DNA of 5,875 nucleotides, from the NCBI GenBank assembly GCA_023416955.1, contig JAEZGM010000006.1, positions 1-5,875 on the forward strand. Reading direction: 5' to 3'. The notes beneath the pieces were generated by a model, which was given only the letters and a program-made list of their open reading frames with translations, made no database searches and had not been told where the DNA came from. Below are positions 1-5,831 of this stretch, in pieces. The translations under genes were made by a program, and so were the position numbers. Position 1 is the first letter of the stretch, and each line of letters opens with the position of its first letter. The stretch comes from Bacillota bacterium (GTDB lineage Bacteria; Bacillota; Clostridia; Oscillospirales; Acutalibacteraceae).

Positions 1-822
1 TTGCAATTAGTCAAATCAGATTATTTTGGGACAGTACAGTGCGACTTTTACAGCAATGGCAAAGATTATTTTATGACCCGTGAACAGATTGGAGCGGCAC
101 TCGAATACAGCAATCCTATAATTGCAATTTCAAAAATTCACGACCGGCACAAGGAGCGTTTGGACAAATATTCAGTGATAACCAGATTGGTTAGTACTGA
201 TGGAAAGGCTTATGACACTACGGTTTATCCTCGCAAAGGCATTATGGAAATCTGTCGTTGGAGCCAGCAACCCGGTGCTGACGCTTTCATGGACTGGGTA
301 TGGAGCATTATGGATGCTCTTATGAGTGGAGAAGTGCAAATTATCCCTACTCGCCATTCTCTCGGCGAAACGAACGCTGCCGCGCGAATCATCATGCCGA
401 CTCTGAAAGATGCTGGTATGCCTCCGGAGTACCGCGTGGTTGCCCTGCAGAGTTTGTATGAACCGGTTGGCGTAAAAATTCCGCTGGATGGTATCAAAAC
501 GGACAAGCAGCTTTTTGATTGCACAGCAATAGCGGAAAAGCTTGGCCTTGTTTCCAAAAGCGGCAAACCGCACAATCAGGCTATTGCCGCCATCATCATG
601 CAAATTCCAGTCAATGGTGAGGAAAAAGTACTTGTACCGTTCCAGAGTGCAGTAAGCGGTCACGCCGGGCCGACGTGGCAGTACGCGCAAAGCGTGATTG
701 ACAAGGTACAAGGCTGGCTTATTGAGCACAATTACCCAGCGGAAATTTCAAGCAATGGAAAGTCATACAAAGTAACTTATAAATTTAGGCCTGGCATAGC
801 TGGAAATAAGGTTCCGGCATAA
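1..822 (+). CDS. Phage antirepressor, BRO-N domain (probably 5'-partial)
   Basis: The product is a 273-residue protein as far as the window shows. Residues about 8-110 match the BRO N-terminal (Bro-N) domain of phage antirepressors: an FGTVQCDFYSNGKDYFMT-type opening, the TREQIGAALEY helix, and the KGIMEICRWSQQPGADAF motif. Family members bind DNA or repressors and help switch prophages to lytic growth; that role is inferred here from the family. Residues about 120-265 form a separate C-terminal region that I cannot name. It contains a stretch reading like a winged-helix module (TDKQLFDCTAIAEKLGL). The first codon of the window is TTG, and no ribosome binding site can be seen before it. Relatives usually have a few residues before the LQLVKS-like segment, so the true start probably lies just upstream. 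The gene ends with tandem TAA TAA stops and is followed after 28 bases by a second antirepressor gene. Confidence 0.85.
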   Translation: MQLVKSDYFGTVQCDFYSNGKDYFMTREQIGAALEYSNPIIAISKIHDRHKERLDKYSVITRLVSTDGKAYDTTVYPRKGIMEICRWSQQPGADAFMDWVWSIMDALMSGEVQIIPTRHSLGETNAAARIIMPTLKDAGMPPEYRVVALQSLYEPVGVKIPLDGIKTDKQLFDCTAIAEKLGLVSKSGKPHNQAIAAIIMQIPVNGEEKVLVPFQSAVSGHAGPTWQYAQSVIDKVQGWLIEHNYPAEISSNGKSYKVTYKFRPGIAGNKVPA

Positions 823-836
823 TAAACATTATGATG

Positions 837-844
837 AAAGGAAG
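837..844 (+). promoter_or_regulatory. Ribosome binding site for the P22-type antirepressor
   Basis: AAAGGAAG lies six bases before the GTG at 851. It selects this GTG over the two ATG codons at 831 and 834. Those lie at or upstream of the site in another frame, which shows no family similarity. Confidence 0.65.
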
Positions 845-850
845 TTTATT

Positions 851-1678
851 GTGGAAAATCAATTATCAGTTAAAGCAGTTCCGTTCATGGGTGATGAGCT
901 CATGGCAGCCAAAGACGAAGAAACCGGGAAAATCTATGCGGGTGTGTCCTACATATGCAAAGGGATTGGCTTGACAGAGAAGCAAAAAGACATCGAGGTC
1001 AGCAAGATTCAGAAAGATCTTGTTCTCCAATAGGGTGCAAAAAAGCTGCCCCTTAAATTTGAGGGGCAGGTCAGGGAGGTTCAGTGCATCGAACTTGACT
1101 TCGTTCCCCTCTGGCTTGCAAAAATTACGATTACCCCGACCATGCAGACCGAGCACCCGGAAGTTGCGGACAAGCTCGTTCAGTATCAGCTCAAGGCTAA
1201 AGATGTTCTCGCGGCAGCATTTATTCAGCCGCAAAAGCCAATGTCAACGCTGGATTTTTTGGAATACACAGTCAAAGCAATTCGTGAACAGCAAGAAGCC
1301 CTGTCTGATACCAACAAACGTATTGACCACATCGGCGACGTAATCGCCCTTGATACCCGGTCATGGCGAAAGGATGCCCACAATCTCATTGTTCAGATTG
1401 CAAAAAAGCTGGGCGGCTTTGAGAATATGCAAACTGTTCAGGCTGAAATCTATCGGCTTGTCGATCAGCGCGGTGGCGTGAGCCTTGAACGGCGTCTTAC
1501 CTTCATGCAGCAGCGGATGGCTAACGAGGGCGTTTGCAAGAGCAAACGGGACAGACTCAGTAAATTGGATGTTATTGCCGAGGATAAAAAGCTAATCGAA
1601 ATCTATGTCGCAATCGTCAAGGAAATGGCAATCAAAAATGGCATTGACTATGAGCCAAGAAAAGAGGAAACGGCATGA
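851..1678 (+). pseudogene. P22_AR_N phage antirepressor interrupted by an in-frame TAG
   Basis: A GTG start at 851 opens a frame of 276 codons including the stop, in which codon 61 (1031-1033) is TAG. Both sides belong to one protein. Codons 1-60 carry the family opening (VPFMGDELMAAKDEETGKIY, then SYICKGIGL). Directly after the TAG, without a frame change, come GAKKLPLKFEGQ and the diagnostic DFVPLWLAKITITPTM. The C-terminal half has DTRSWRKDAHNLI and SKLDVIAEDKKLIEIYVAIV, typical of the C-terminal domain of these antirepressors. The family counteracts phage repressors during induction. As written, translation gives a 60-residue fragment. The first in-frame ATG afterwards is at 1142, removes the N-terminal domain, and has no visible ribosome binding site. 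The preceding residue is Gln (CAA), and a single C-to-T change of a CAG would create the TAG. TAG ends two other genes here, so it is probably a genuine stop. Suppressed read-through or a sequencing error remain possible. Confidence 0.85.
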
Positions 1679-2016
1679 ACTGTTATTCAGCCCAGCAAAA
1701 GGCTGTGGACGAGCTCTATTTCAGATTCAAACAACACGGCGTTCCAAAGCAAGTCATTTCCGATGTAATTAGCCTTGGCCTAAAAGCCGGTCTGAGCTTG
1801 GAACAGTCCACTGTGGGCGCAAGACTAGCTCTCTCAAAGCATTATGGCTTCCATGAATATTTTTCTATGGAAGACGTTATGGCGGCAACCGGAAAAACGA
1901 GAACAGAAGTCGAAGATGCCATGAGAGAAGCGGAAAAAGAAATTACTGCTCGCGGCGAGAATGTCAGTGACTACTTCATGAAAATTACCGTAGCATCCCA
2001 CGGAATTCAAAATTAA
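1675..2016 (+). CDS. Unrecognised small phage protein, possibly DNA-binding
   Basis: I do not recognise this 113-residue product. Its ATG overlaps the previous TGA in an ATGA arrangement, implying translational coupling to the antirepressor gene. The upstream amber codon may therefore also lower its expression. The protein is soluble, with no signal peptide or membrane segment. The N-terminal two thirds look helical (SAQQKAVDELYFRFKQHGVP, then VISDVISLGLKAGLSLEQ). Residues about 63-92, with FSMEDVMAATGKTRTEVEDA, have the spacing of a helix-turn-helix of the MerR/sigma-region-4 kind, so DNA binding is possible but is only inference from pattern. The position between antirepressors and the late module would suit a small regulator. 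It ends in TAA. Confidence 0.7.
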   Translation: MNCYSAQQKAVDELYFRFKQHGVPKQVISDVISLGLKAGLSLEQSTVGARLALSKHYGFHEYFSMEDVMAATGKTRTEVEDAMREAEKEITARGENVSDYFMKITVASHGIQN

Positions 2017-2222
2017 AGAAATGGTATACATACGATTATAAGGGAAATGGCAATAAAAACACCCAGTGGAATATAACATATAGAAAGGACTTTATTCAAG
2101 CAGTGAGAGACTATTTTCAATATGCAAAAAGGCATAGCTACGAAATAAATTATAAAGGCGACAGAATTAAAGAACATGAAAGTATGTTTAATGAATACTT
2201 TCAAGACTTTCCTGAGAATTAA
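2013..2222 (+). pseudogene. Protein-like 69-codon frame without a start codon
   Basis: From 2016 an open frame runs KKWYTYDYKGNGNK, then TYRKDFIQAVRDYFQYAKRH, then KEHESMFNEYFQDFPEN, ending in TAA at 2220-2222. It reads like a small basic phage protein: it is Tyr/Trp/Lys rich, has no internal stop, and uses ordinary codons. It has no ATG before codon 2184. At 2013-2015, overlapping the upstream stop, the codon is TTA. A TTG there would need only a G at 2015, and would give a TTGA overlap like the ATGA overlaps at 1675 and 5141. I infer a lost start codon. The alternative is a shorter gene from the GTG at 2103 (39 residues), preceded by AAAGGA at 2084-2089, but the 13-base gap is long. The stretch is visibly more AT-rich than its neighbours. 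No family recognised. Confidence 0.4.
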
Positions 2223-2230
2223 ATATTTGT

Positions 2231-2255
2231 GGGCGTCCATCGAGGCGTCCTTTTT
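2231..2255 (+). terminator. Intrinsic terminator closing the early block
   Basis: GGGCGTC (2231-2237) pairs with GGCGTCC (2244-2250) as RNA, giving seven pairs of which two are G.U, around the loop CATCGA, followed by five T. It lies just after the start-less frame and before the HNH ribosome binding site, so it would separate the regulatory genes from the packaging cassette. Because of the wobble pairs, the two arms appear at DNA level as a direct repeat of GGCGTCC rather than as a perfect inverted repeat. Confidence 0.6.
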
Positions 2256-2268
2256 CGTGCCTACTTTT

Positions 2269-2277
2269 AGGAGGTGA
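2269..2277 (+). promoter_or_regulatory. Strong Shine-Dalgarno for the HNH gene
   Basis: AGGAGGTGA is fully complementary to the 3' end of 16S rRNA and lies seven bases before the GTG at 2285. It fixes this GTG as the start rather than the overlapping out-of-frame GTG at 2283. It is the strongest ribosome binding site in the window and suits the first gene of a highly expressed late operon. Confidence 0.8.
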
Positions 2278-2284
2278 CGGCGGT

Positions 2285-2734
2285 GTGCCACTGAAACATA
2301 TTTGCAATTATCCTGGGTGCAGCCGGTTGGTAGACATATCGCAGACATACTGCGATAAGCACACCGGCTGTCGCAGCGAACGCCAGAGTGAGTACGACCA
2401 CAATGTGCGTCTAAGACGTGACGCACTGTTGCATCACTTTTACGATTCGCCAGAATGGAAGATGACGGTGCAATTTATTAATGCCAATTATAAAGGTCTA
2501 TGCCTGTGGTCGTATTATCACGGCAGTATCGCACCGGCTGAGGAAGTCCACCATATCATCCCACTGCGGCAGGCATGGGAGCGCAGGCTTGACGTTGCCA
2601 ATCTTATTCCCCTGACTCATGCCAATCACATGATGGTGGAGGCAGAGTATCGACGCGGAAATGCAAAGGCGATGCAGCGGGAACTATTTTCATTACTGGA
2701 AAGATGGAGAAAAGAGTTTGGCCGGGGTGGATGA
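2285..2734 (+). CDS. HNH endonuclease of the phage packaging module
   Basis: The product is a 149-residue HNH nuclease. The N-terminus has a likely zinc-binding knuckle, Cys7-x4-Cys12 with Cys23-x2-His26 (ICNYPGC, then YCDKH). The HNH core spans residues about 52-119: FYDSPEW, VHHIIPL with His89/His90, Asn106 in NLIPL, and His115 in THANH. The two structural Cys pairs of most phage HNH proteins are largely gone. Only Cys73 remains, while Ser76, Thr111 and Asn114 occupy the other places and Glu119 replaces the last His. The active-site His-Asn-His set is intact, so I expect activity. In HK97-like phages such nucleases next to the terminase genes are needed for cutting at the genome ends. The same role is inferred here from position, directly before TerS. 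The GTG start is set by a strong ribosome binding site. The C-terminus RKEFGRGG is Gly-rich, as in relatives. Confidence 0.88.
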   Translation: MPLKHICNYPGCSRLVDISQTYCDKHTGCRSERQSEYDHNVRLRRDALLHHFYDSPEWKMTVQFINANYKGLCLWSYYHGSIAPAEEVHHIIPLRQAWERRLDVANLIPLTHANHMMVEAEYRRGNAKAMQRELFSLLERWRKEFGRGG

Positions 2735-2821
2735 AAAAGTTTGAGCCGAGCGGCGGAAGACCGCAAGCGCTCTGTTTTCGCGCAAAAACTCCCTAAATAA
2801 AACTTTTCGAGGTGATAGGCT
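2735..2821 (+). other. Structured gap between HNH and TerS, candidate cos or terminase-binding region
   Basis: This gap holds nested symmetry. AAAAGTTT (2735-2742) is mirrored by AAACTTTT (2800-2807). Between them GAGCG-GCGG (2748-2756) pairs with CCGC (2761-2764) and CGCTC (2768-2772), around the tetraloop AAGA with a three-base bulge, and TGTTTTCGCGC follows. Next comes the TerS ribosome binding site GAGGTGAT (2809-2816). In phages with an HNH-TerS-TerL order the cohesive-end site or TerS-binding DNA often lies near these genes, which makes this a candidate. A weak attenuator upstream of TerS is the alternative. The symmetry is visible; the function is inference. Confidence 0.35.
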
Positions 2822-3412
2822 ATGGGCCGGAATGCAAAACCGATTGAACTGCTGCAGGCAGAAGGCAGAAAGCACCTGACAAAACAGGAAATTGAAAACC
2901 GCAAAGAATCCGAAATACACTTCGGCGACCATAAACTGAAATGCCCGGAATTCGTTAAAAATGATTTGGAAGCATACCGAAAATGGAAGGAAATCACACG
3001 GCTTTATAAAGGCGTTGACTTTGTTAGCTCCGGAGACGCTGGCCTGCTGTCGCGGTACTGTAAGTCATTCAGCGAATATCAGGATTTGCTTGCGTCCTAC
3101 CAACGAATTAAGGAAATCCACTATGATATGAAAGAGTTAGACGAAGCGCTGGATAGTTCCTATATGGATGATGAAAACCAGGAGAAACGCTGTTTCAGCT
3201 ACAAAGTTAAAAAGCAACTTCGTGATATGATTTCCGTCAATGCTTTGTTGTCTATTGAGGCAGCAATCAATAAAAAGATGGATATTTTAATTAAGATGGA
3301 AGACCGGCTTTTCCTCAACCCACTTTCAAAAGTCAAGAGCATTCCAAAAGAGAAGAAAGAGGAACCGCAGGAATCCAAGTGGGCAAAGTTTGGGGTGCAG
3401 CGCAGTGGATAG
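2822..3412 (+). CDS. terS: Terminase small subunit, P27 family
   Basis: The product is a 196-residue protein with the opening of P27-type small terminase subunits (MGRNAKPIELLQAEGRKHLT, then KQEIENRKESE). A helical region with KWKEITRLYKG and SSGDAGLLSRYCKSFSEYQD follows, also typical of that family. TerS recognises phage DNA, forms a ring, and regulates the large subunit at the start of packaging. Residues about 145-175 (MISVNALLSIEAAINKKMDI) are the usual oligomerising helical part. The C-terminal tail from about residue 168 is Lys/Glu/Pro rich and probably flexible, and in other phages this end contacts TerL. The ATG lies five bases after GAGGTGAT. The gene ends in TAG and overlaps the TerL start by eight bases, so the two are probably translated in a coupled way. 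Confidence 0.9.
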   Translation: MGRNAKPIELLQAEGRKHLTKQEIENRKESEIHFGDHKLKCPEFVKNDLEAYRKWKEITRLYKGVDFVSSGDAGLLSRYCKSFSEYQDLLASYQRIKEIHYDMKELDEALDSSYMDDENQEKRCFSYKVKKQLRDMISVNALLSIEAAINKKMDILIKMEDRLFLNPLSKVKSIPKEKKEEPQESKWAKFGVQRSG

Positions 3413-5144
3413 GGCGACCGAGTTTGCCGAAAAAGTTGTTTCTGGTTCTTATGACCGGCCGGTTGGCAACAGCGAGATCCTTTCCTGCAAACGATTTTTA
3501 AATGACCTGGAAAAGCAAGGCACACCAGATTTTCCGTATGTCTATGAACAGAAAAGGGCACAGCACCTGATCAATTTTTCCGAAACGCTGACGTTGGCGG
3601 AAGGTGATGAGCCGCAGCCGTTTCATGCAGCGGATTTTCAGGCTTTTGTGTTTTCCAACTGGAATGGCTGGGTTATTAAGGACACGTCAAATCGCCGCTT
3701 CCGAACATCGTATATCCAAATTGGGCGCCAGAACGGAAAATCAGTCATGAATTCCGTACCGGCGCTTTATTATGGAGATTTCGCTGGGTATCAATATCCG
3801 CAGATTTACTGCGTGGCTACAAAAGAGCTTCAGGCAAAAATCGTTTTGAAAGAGTGCTACAAGTTTATTAAGGCGGATCGGGAACTGGTCGGCACTAAAA
3901 CGCATCCTGGGCTGTTTACTATTCAGGACTACAAAAGCGAAATCCAGTGCAACTTGACCGGAGGGGTAATTAAAGCCTTAGGTCGGGACACAGACAGTAT
4001 CGACGGTTTTCGGCCGTTTTTCGCTTCTGTTGATGAATACCATAAGCACAAAACGAACCAGATGTATAAGCTACTGACTGATGGCGACAAGAAAATGAAA
4101 TCTTGTCTGGTGTCAATTATTACCACAGCGGGATTTGACCTGAACAGTCCATGCAAGACGGAATACGACTACGGAATTTCCGTGCTGAACGGATTTCCTG
4201 ATGAAGCACATTTTGTTTTTATCTGCGAGCCGGACCCGGAGGACATCATCGGGGATAAAATTTATGATGAATCCGTGTGGCCCAAAGCGCATCCGCTTTG
4301 GACGCCTGAAACTGTAATCAGCCTGCGGGGTGATGCGAAGCAGGCGCGGGAAAAAGGCGGCCAGGATTTGCTCGATTTCCAGACAAAGGACTTAAACTTG
4401 TGGGTACAGGCGTCGGAGTCGGATTATATTGACAAGCAGAAGTGGCAGGAATGTGCAAGTGATACCACACTGGACGATATGGAAGGGCGCGAGTGCTTCC
4501 TTGGCCTCGACCTTTCGAGCGGCGGCGACCTGACTTCTGGGTTCCTTGAATTTCCACTTGGCAGCGGAAGCTATTTCGGCGACAGCCATTCGTTCATGCC
4601 GTCAGCGCGGCTTATGGAACACGAGCAGACCGACAAGGCTCCATACCGTGAATGGGTAAATACCGGCCTGCTGACGCTGACGGAAACGCTGGGTGGATAT
4701 AAAACAGATTATAAATACATTTTGACTTATTACAGCGGCTTGATAAAGCAGCTGCACCTGAAATTGCTTGGCATCGGGTATGATCCACACAATGCCTCCG
4801 CATTTTTGGAAGATCTCGAAGAATATTTTGGCTGTGACCTTGTGGAAATTGGACAGTCGGCCCGGAAACTGAATGACGCGACGGATGACTTTCGACTTTG
4901 TGTGCAGGCCGGAAAAATGCTTCACGACCGCAGAAATACCCTGCTGACGTGGAGCTTTTTCAACGCTAAGGTTGTGCACAACAGCTTTGGTGAAATCAAA
5001 ATTGACAAGAACCTGCGGACAAAACGTATTGATCCGTGTGACGCAGCGATTGATGCACACCAGCTTGCAATGTCTGACAGCGGAATCAAAGTTGACGTTG
5101 CAAGGTATGACAATAAATTCTATAAAAAGTGGTGGGGCGTATGA
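3405..5144 (+). CDS. terL: Terminase large subunit (packaging ATPase and nuclease)
   Basis: The 579-residue product is a full-length Terminase_1-type large subunit, the motor that cuts concatemeric phage DNA and pumps it into the prohead. From the GTG start, the Walker A motif GRQNGKS is at residues 107-113, Walker B ASVDE at 207-211 with Glu211 as the likely catalytic residue, and the coupling motif TTAG at 240-243. The RNase H-like nuclease follows, with acidic residues Asp369 in GLDLSSGGD (plus Asp375), Asp460 in GYDPHN, and Asp546/Asp550 in DPCDAAIDAH. All expected catalytic positions appear present. I chose GTG 3405 because GGGGTG lies seven bases upstream and it gives a normal eight-base overlap with TerS. 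TTG 3390 would add only five residues and lacks a site. The end overlaps the next gene as ATGA. Confidence 0.96.
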   Translation: MDRATEFAEKVVSGSYDRPVGNSEILSCKRFLNDLEKQGTPDFPYVYEQKRAQHLINFSETLTLAEGDEPQPFHAADFQAFVFSNWNGWVIKDTSNRRFRTSYIQIGRQNGKSVMNSVPALYYGDFAGYQYPQIYCVATKELQAKIVLKECYKFIKADRELVGTKTHPGLFTIQDYKSEIQCNLTGGVIKALGRDTDSIDGFRPFFASVDEYHKHKTNQMYKLLTDGDKKMKSCLVSIITTAGFDLNSPCKTEYDYGISVLNGFPDEAHFVFICEPDPEDIIGDKIYDESVWPKAHPLWTPETVISLRGDAKQAREKGGQDLLDFQTKDLNLWVQASESDYIDKQKWQECASDTTLDDMEGRECFLGLDLSSGGDLTSGFLEFPLGSGSYFGDSHSFMPSARLMEHEQTDKAPYREWVNTGLLTLTETLGGYKTDYKYILTYYSGLIKQLHLKLLGIGYDPHNASAFLEDLEEYFGCDLVEIGQSARKLNDATDDFRLCVQAGKMLHDRRNTLLTWSFFNAKVVHNSFGEIKIDKNLRTKRIDPCDAAIDAHQLAMSDSGIKVDVARYDNKFYKKWWGV

Positions 5145-5320
5145 AAAAAATTATTACAGCTATTTCAAGCAGCATAGAAGATGTACTTATTATGCTTGGC
5201 CTTGTCTGCATCGCAGCGGCAACTTTTATGGTTTCTTTTATTGGTGGGCTTTACATAACGGGAGCAGAATTTCTTGGCCTTGGAATCTGGTTTACCGTGT
5301 ACCCACCGGGGAAGGAGTGA
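5141..5320 (+). CDS. Small phage membrane protein
   Basis: The product is 59 residues long. A short N-terminal part with two lysines (MKKIITAISSSIED) is followed by a hydrophobic segment at about 15-36 (VLIMLGLVCIAAATFMVSFI). A second, shorter one at about 37-54 is broken by Glu43, and the tail is PPGKE. It would sit in the host inner membrane with one or two passes; there is no signal-peptidase site. I do not recognise a named family, though tiny membrane proteins directly behind the terminase are common in phages of Bacillota. Its ATG overlaps the TerL stop (ATGA) and has only a weak GGTGGGG upstream, so translation probably depends on TerL. An upstream in-frame GTG at 5129 would add four residues but lies inside TerL and is less likely. 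Confidence 0.72.
   Translation: MKKIITAISSSIEDVLIMLGLVCIAAATFMVSFIGGLYITGAEFLGLGIWFTVYPPGKE
5312..5317 (+). promoter_or_regulatory. Ribosome binding site deciding a TTG start
   Basis: AAGGAG sits inside the last codons of the membrane protein gene, nine bases before TTG 5327. The closer ATG at 5320 opens a frame of only six residues, and its spacing of two bases is too short. The TTG is therefore the credible start of the next gene. Confidence 0.6.
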
Positions 5321-5326
5321 TGCTCT

Positions 5327-5674
5327 TTGCTTTTTCGTAACGCCTATCGAAGGCGGCTTTATAGCCTTGAAATCCAGCTAGCCAAAGATACCATCAGCTT
5401 TGACGCGCTGGACAAGCTGACCGGTACCGCTGCCAACACAGCACACCTTACATTGATTGATGGCGACAAACAGTATGCCCATGATAATTATGTACTGCGA
5501 AAAGAGCTGGCCTTAAAATCAGTGGTGACGACACCGGTAACTGCTGACAAGCCGGAGCAAACCGAGGACAGGCTTTGTGTGACGCTCTGCCAGTTGTCGA
5601 CGCTGGAACAGGTACAGCAAAAGCAGCAGGCACAAATTGATGCGCTGACGCTGGCGCAGTTGGGGGTGAAGTAA
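5327..5674 (+). CDS. Unrecognised small protein with Gln-rich coiled-coil tail
   Basis: This is a 115-residue product of no family I can name. The N-terminus is strongly basic (RNAYRRRLYSLE) and the middle appears helical. After a Thr/Pro linker around residues 67-80, residues about 89-112 (LSTLEQVQQKQQAQIDALTL) have the heptad-like spacing of a short coiled coil. That suggests an oligomer or a partner-binding stalk. No membrane segment or signal peptide is seen. It starts with TTG six bases after the membrane protein stop and ends in TAA one base before the XkdX-like ATG, so it belongs to the packaging operon. A structural or assembly role is possible from its place, but the sequence does not prove it. 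Confidence 0.65.
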   Translation: MLFRNAYRRRLYSLEIQLAKDTISFDALDKLTGTAANTAHLTLIDGDKQYAHDNYVLRKELALKSVVTTPVTADKPEQTEDRLCVTLCQLSTLEQVQQKQQAQIDALTLAQLGVK

Positions 5675-5675
5675 A

Positions 5676-5807
5676 ATGTTTGACGCGCTTAAACGGCTTT
5701 TCGATGCCGGACGGCTTCCGGCGGGAAACCTCAAAAATGCCATTACTTTCGGATGGATTACCGCCGCCGACTACAAAACAATTACCGGCAAAGATTATAC
5801 CGCATAG
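5676..5807 (+). CDS. XkdX-like small phage protein
   Basis: The product has 43 residues: MFDALKRLFDAGRL, a middle KNAITFGWIT, and the end ADYKTITGKDYTA. The layout (a short amphipathic start, one turn, then an ITxxDYxxITGxDY ending) matches the XkdX family named after the Bacillus PBSX prophage. Its biochemical role is unknown, and it is usually found among tail and base-plate genes. Here it follows the terminase block, which is less usual. GGGGGTGA at 5663-5670 is the ribosome binding site, five bases before the ATG. It ends in TAG, which overlaps the first bases of a terminator. Confidence 0.75.
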   Translation: MFDALKRLFDAGRLPAGNLKNAITFGWITAADYKTITGKDYTA

Positions 5808-5831
5808 CCGCTCAGAGATGGGCGGCTTTTT
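5806..5831 (+). terminator. Strong intrinsic terminator after the XkdX-like gene
   Basis: AGCCGCTC (5806-5813) pairs with GGGCGGCT (5820-5827), eight pairs with one G.U, around the loop AGAGAT. A run of five T (5827-5831) follows. The first two stem bases are also the last two bases of the TAG stop codon. It would end the HNH-to-XkdX transcript before the structural genes expected further right. Confidence 0.85.

Noticed and set aside
172..729. Long open frame on the minus strand (185 codons)
   Set aside because: It lies fully opposite the BRO-N gene, reads as low-likeness Arg/His/Phe-rich sequence, and has no ribosome binding site I could recognise.
831..980. ATG at 831 as an alternative start
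   Set aside because: It is out of frame with the antirepressor, its product is not protein-like, and the ribosome binding site lies downstream of it.
1031..1033. TAG reassigned to an amino acid, as in some gut phages
   Set aside because: TAG also ends TerS at a place that fits the TerL start, and ends the XkdX-like protein at its usual terminus with a terminator overlapping the codon. No other long gene contains an in-frame TAG.
1020..1343. Open frame of 107 codons overlapping the antirepressor
   Set aside because: It is Ser/Arg-rich shadow sequence with no family likeness. The true frame is the one at 851-1678.
2007..2016. Programmed -1 frameshift joining the 1675-2016 gene to the following frame
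   Set aside because: No canonical slippery heptamer in the right phase is present before the TAA, and no clear downstream stimulatory hairpin is seen.
2021..2041. ATG at 2021 as start of a small gene
   Set aside because: The frame ends after six codons and is not in phase with the protein-like frame.
3390..3404. TTG 3390 as TerL start
   Set aside because: It adds only MGCSA, has no ribosome binding site, and GTG 3405 has GGGGTG at a good distance.
4602..5060. Long open frame on the minus strand (152 codons)
   Set aside because: It is the antisense shadow of the TerL nuclease domain, whose catalytic motifs are on the plus strand.
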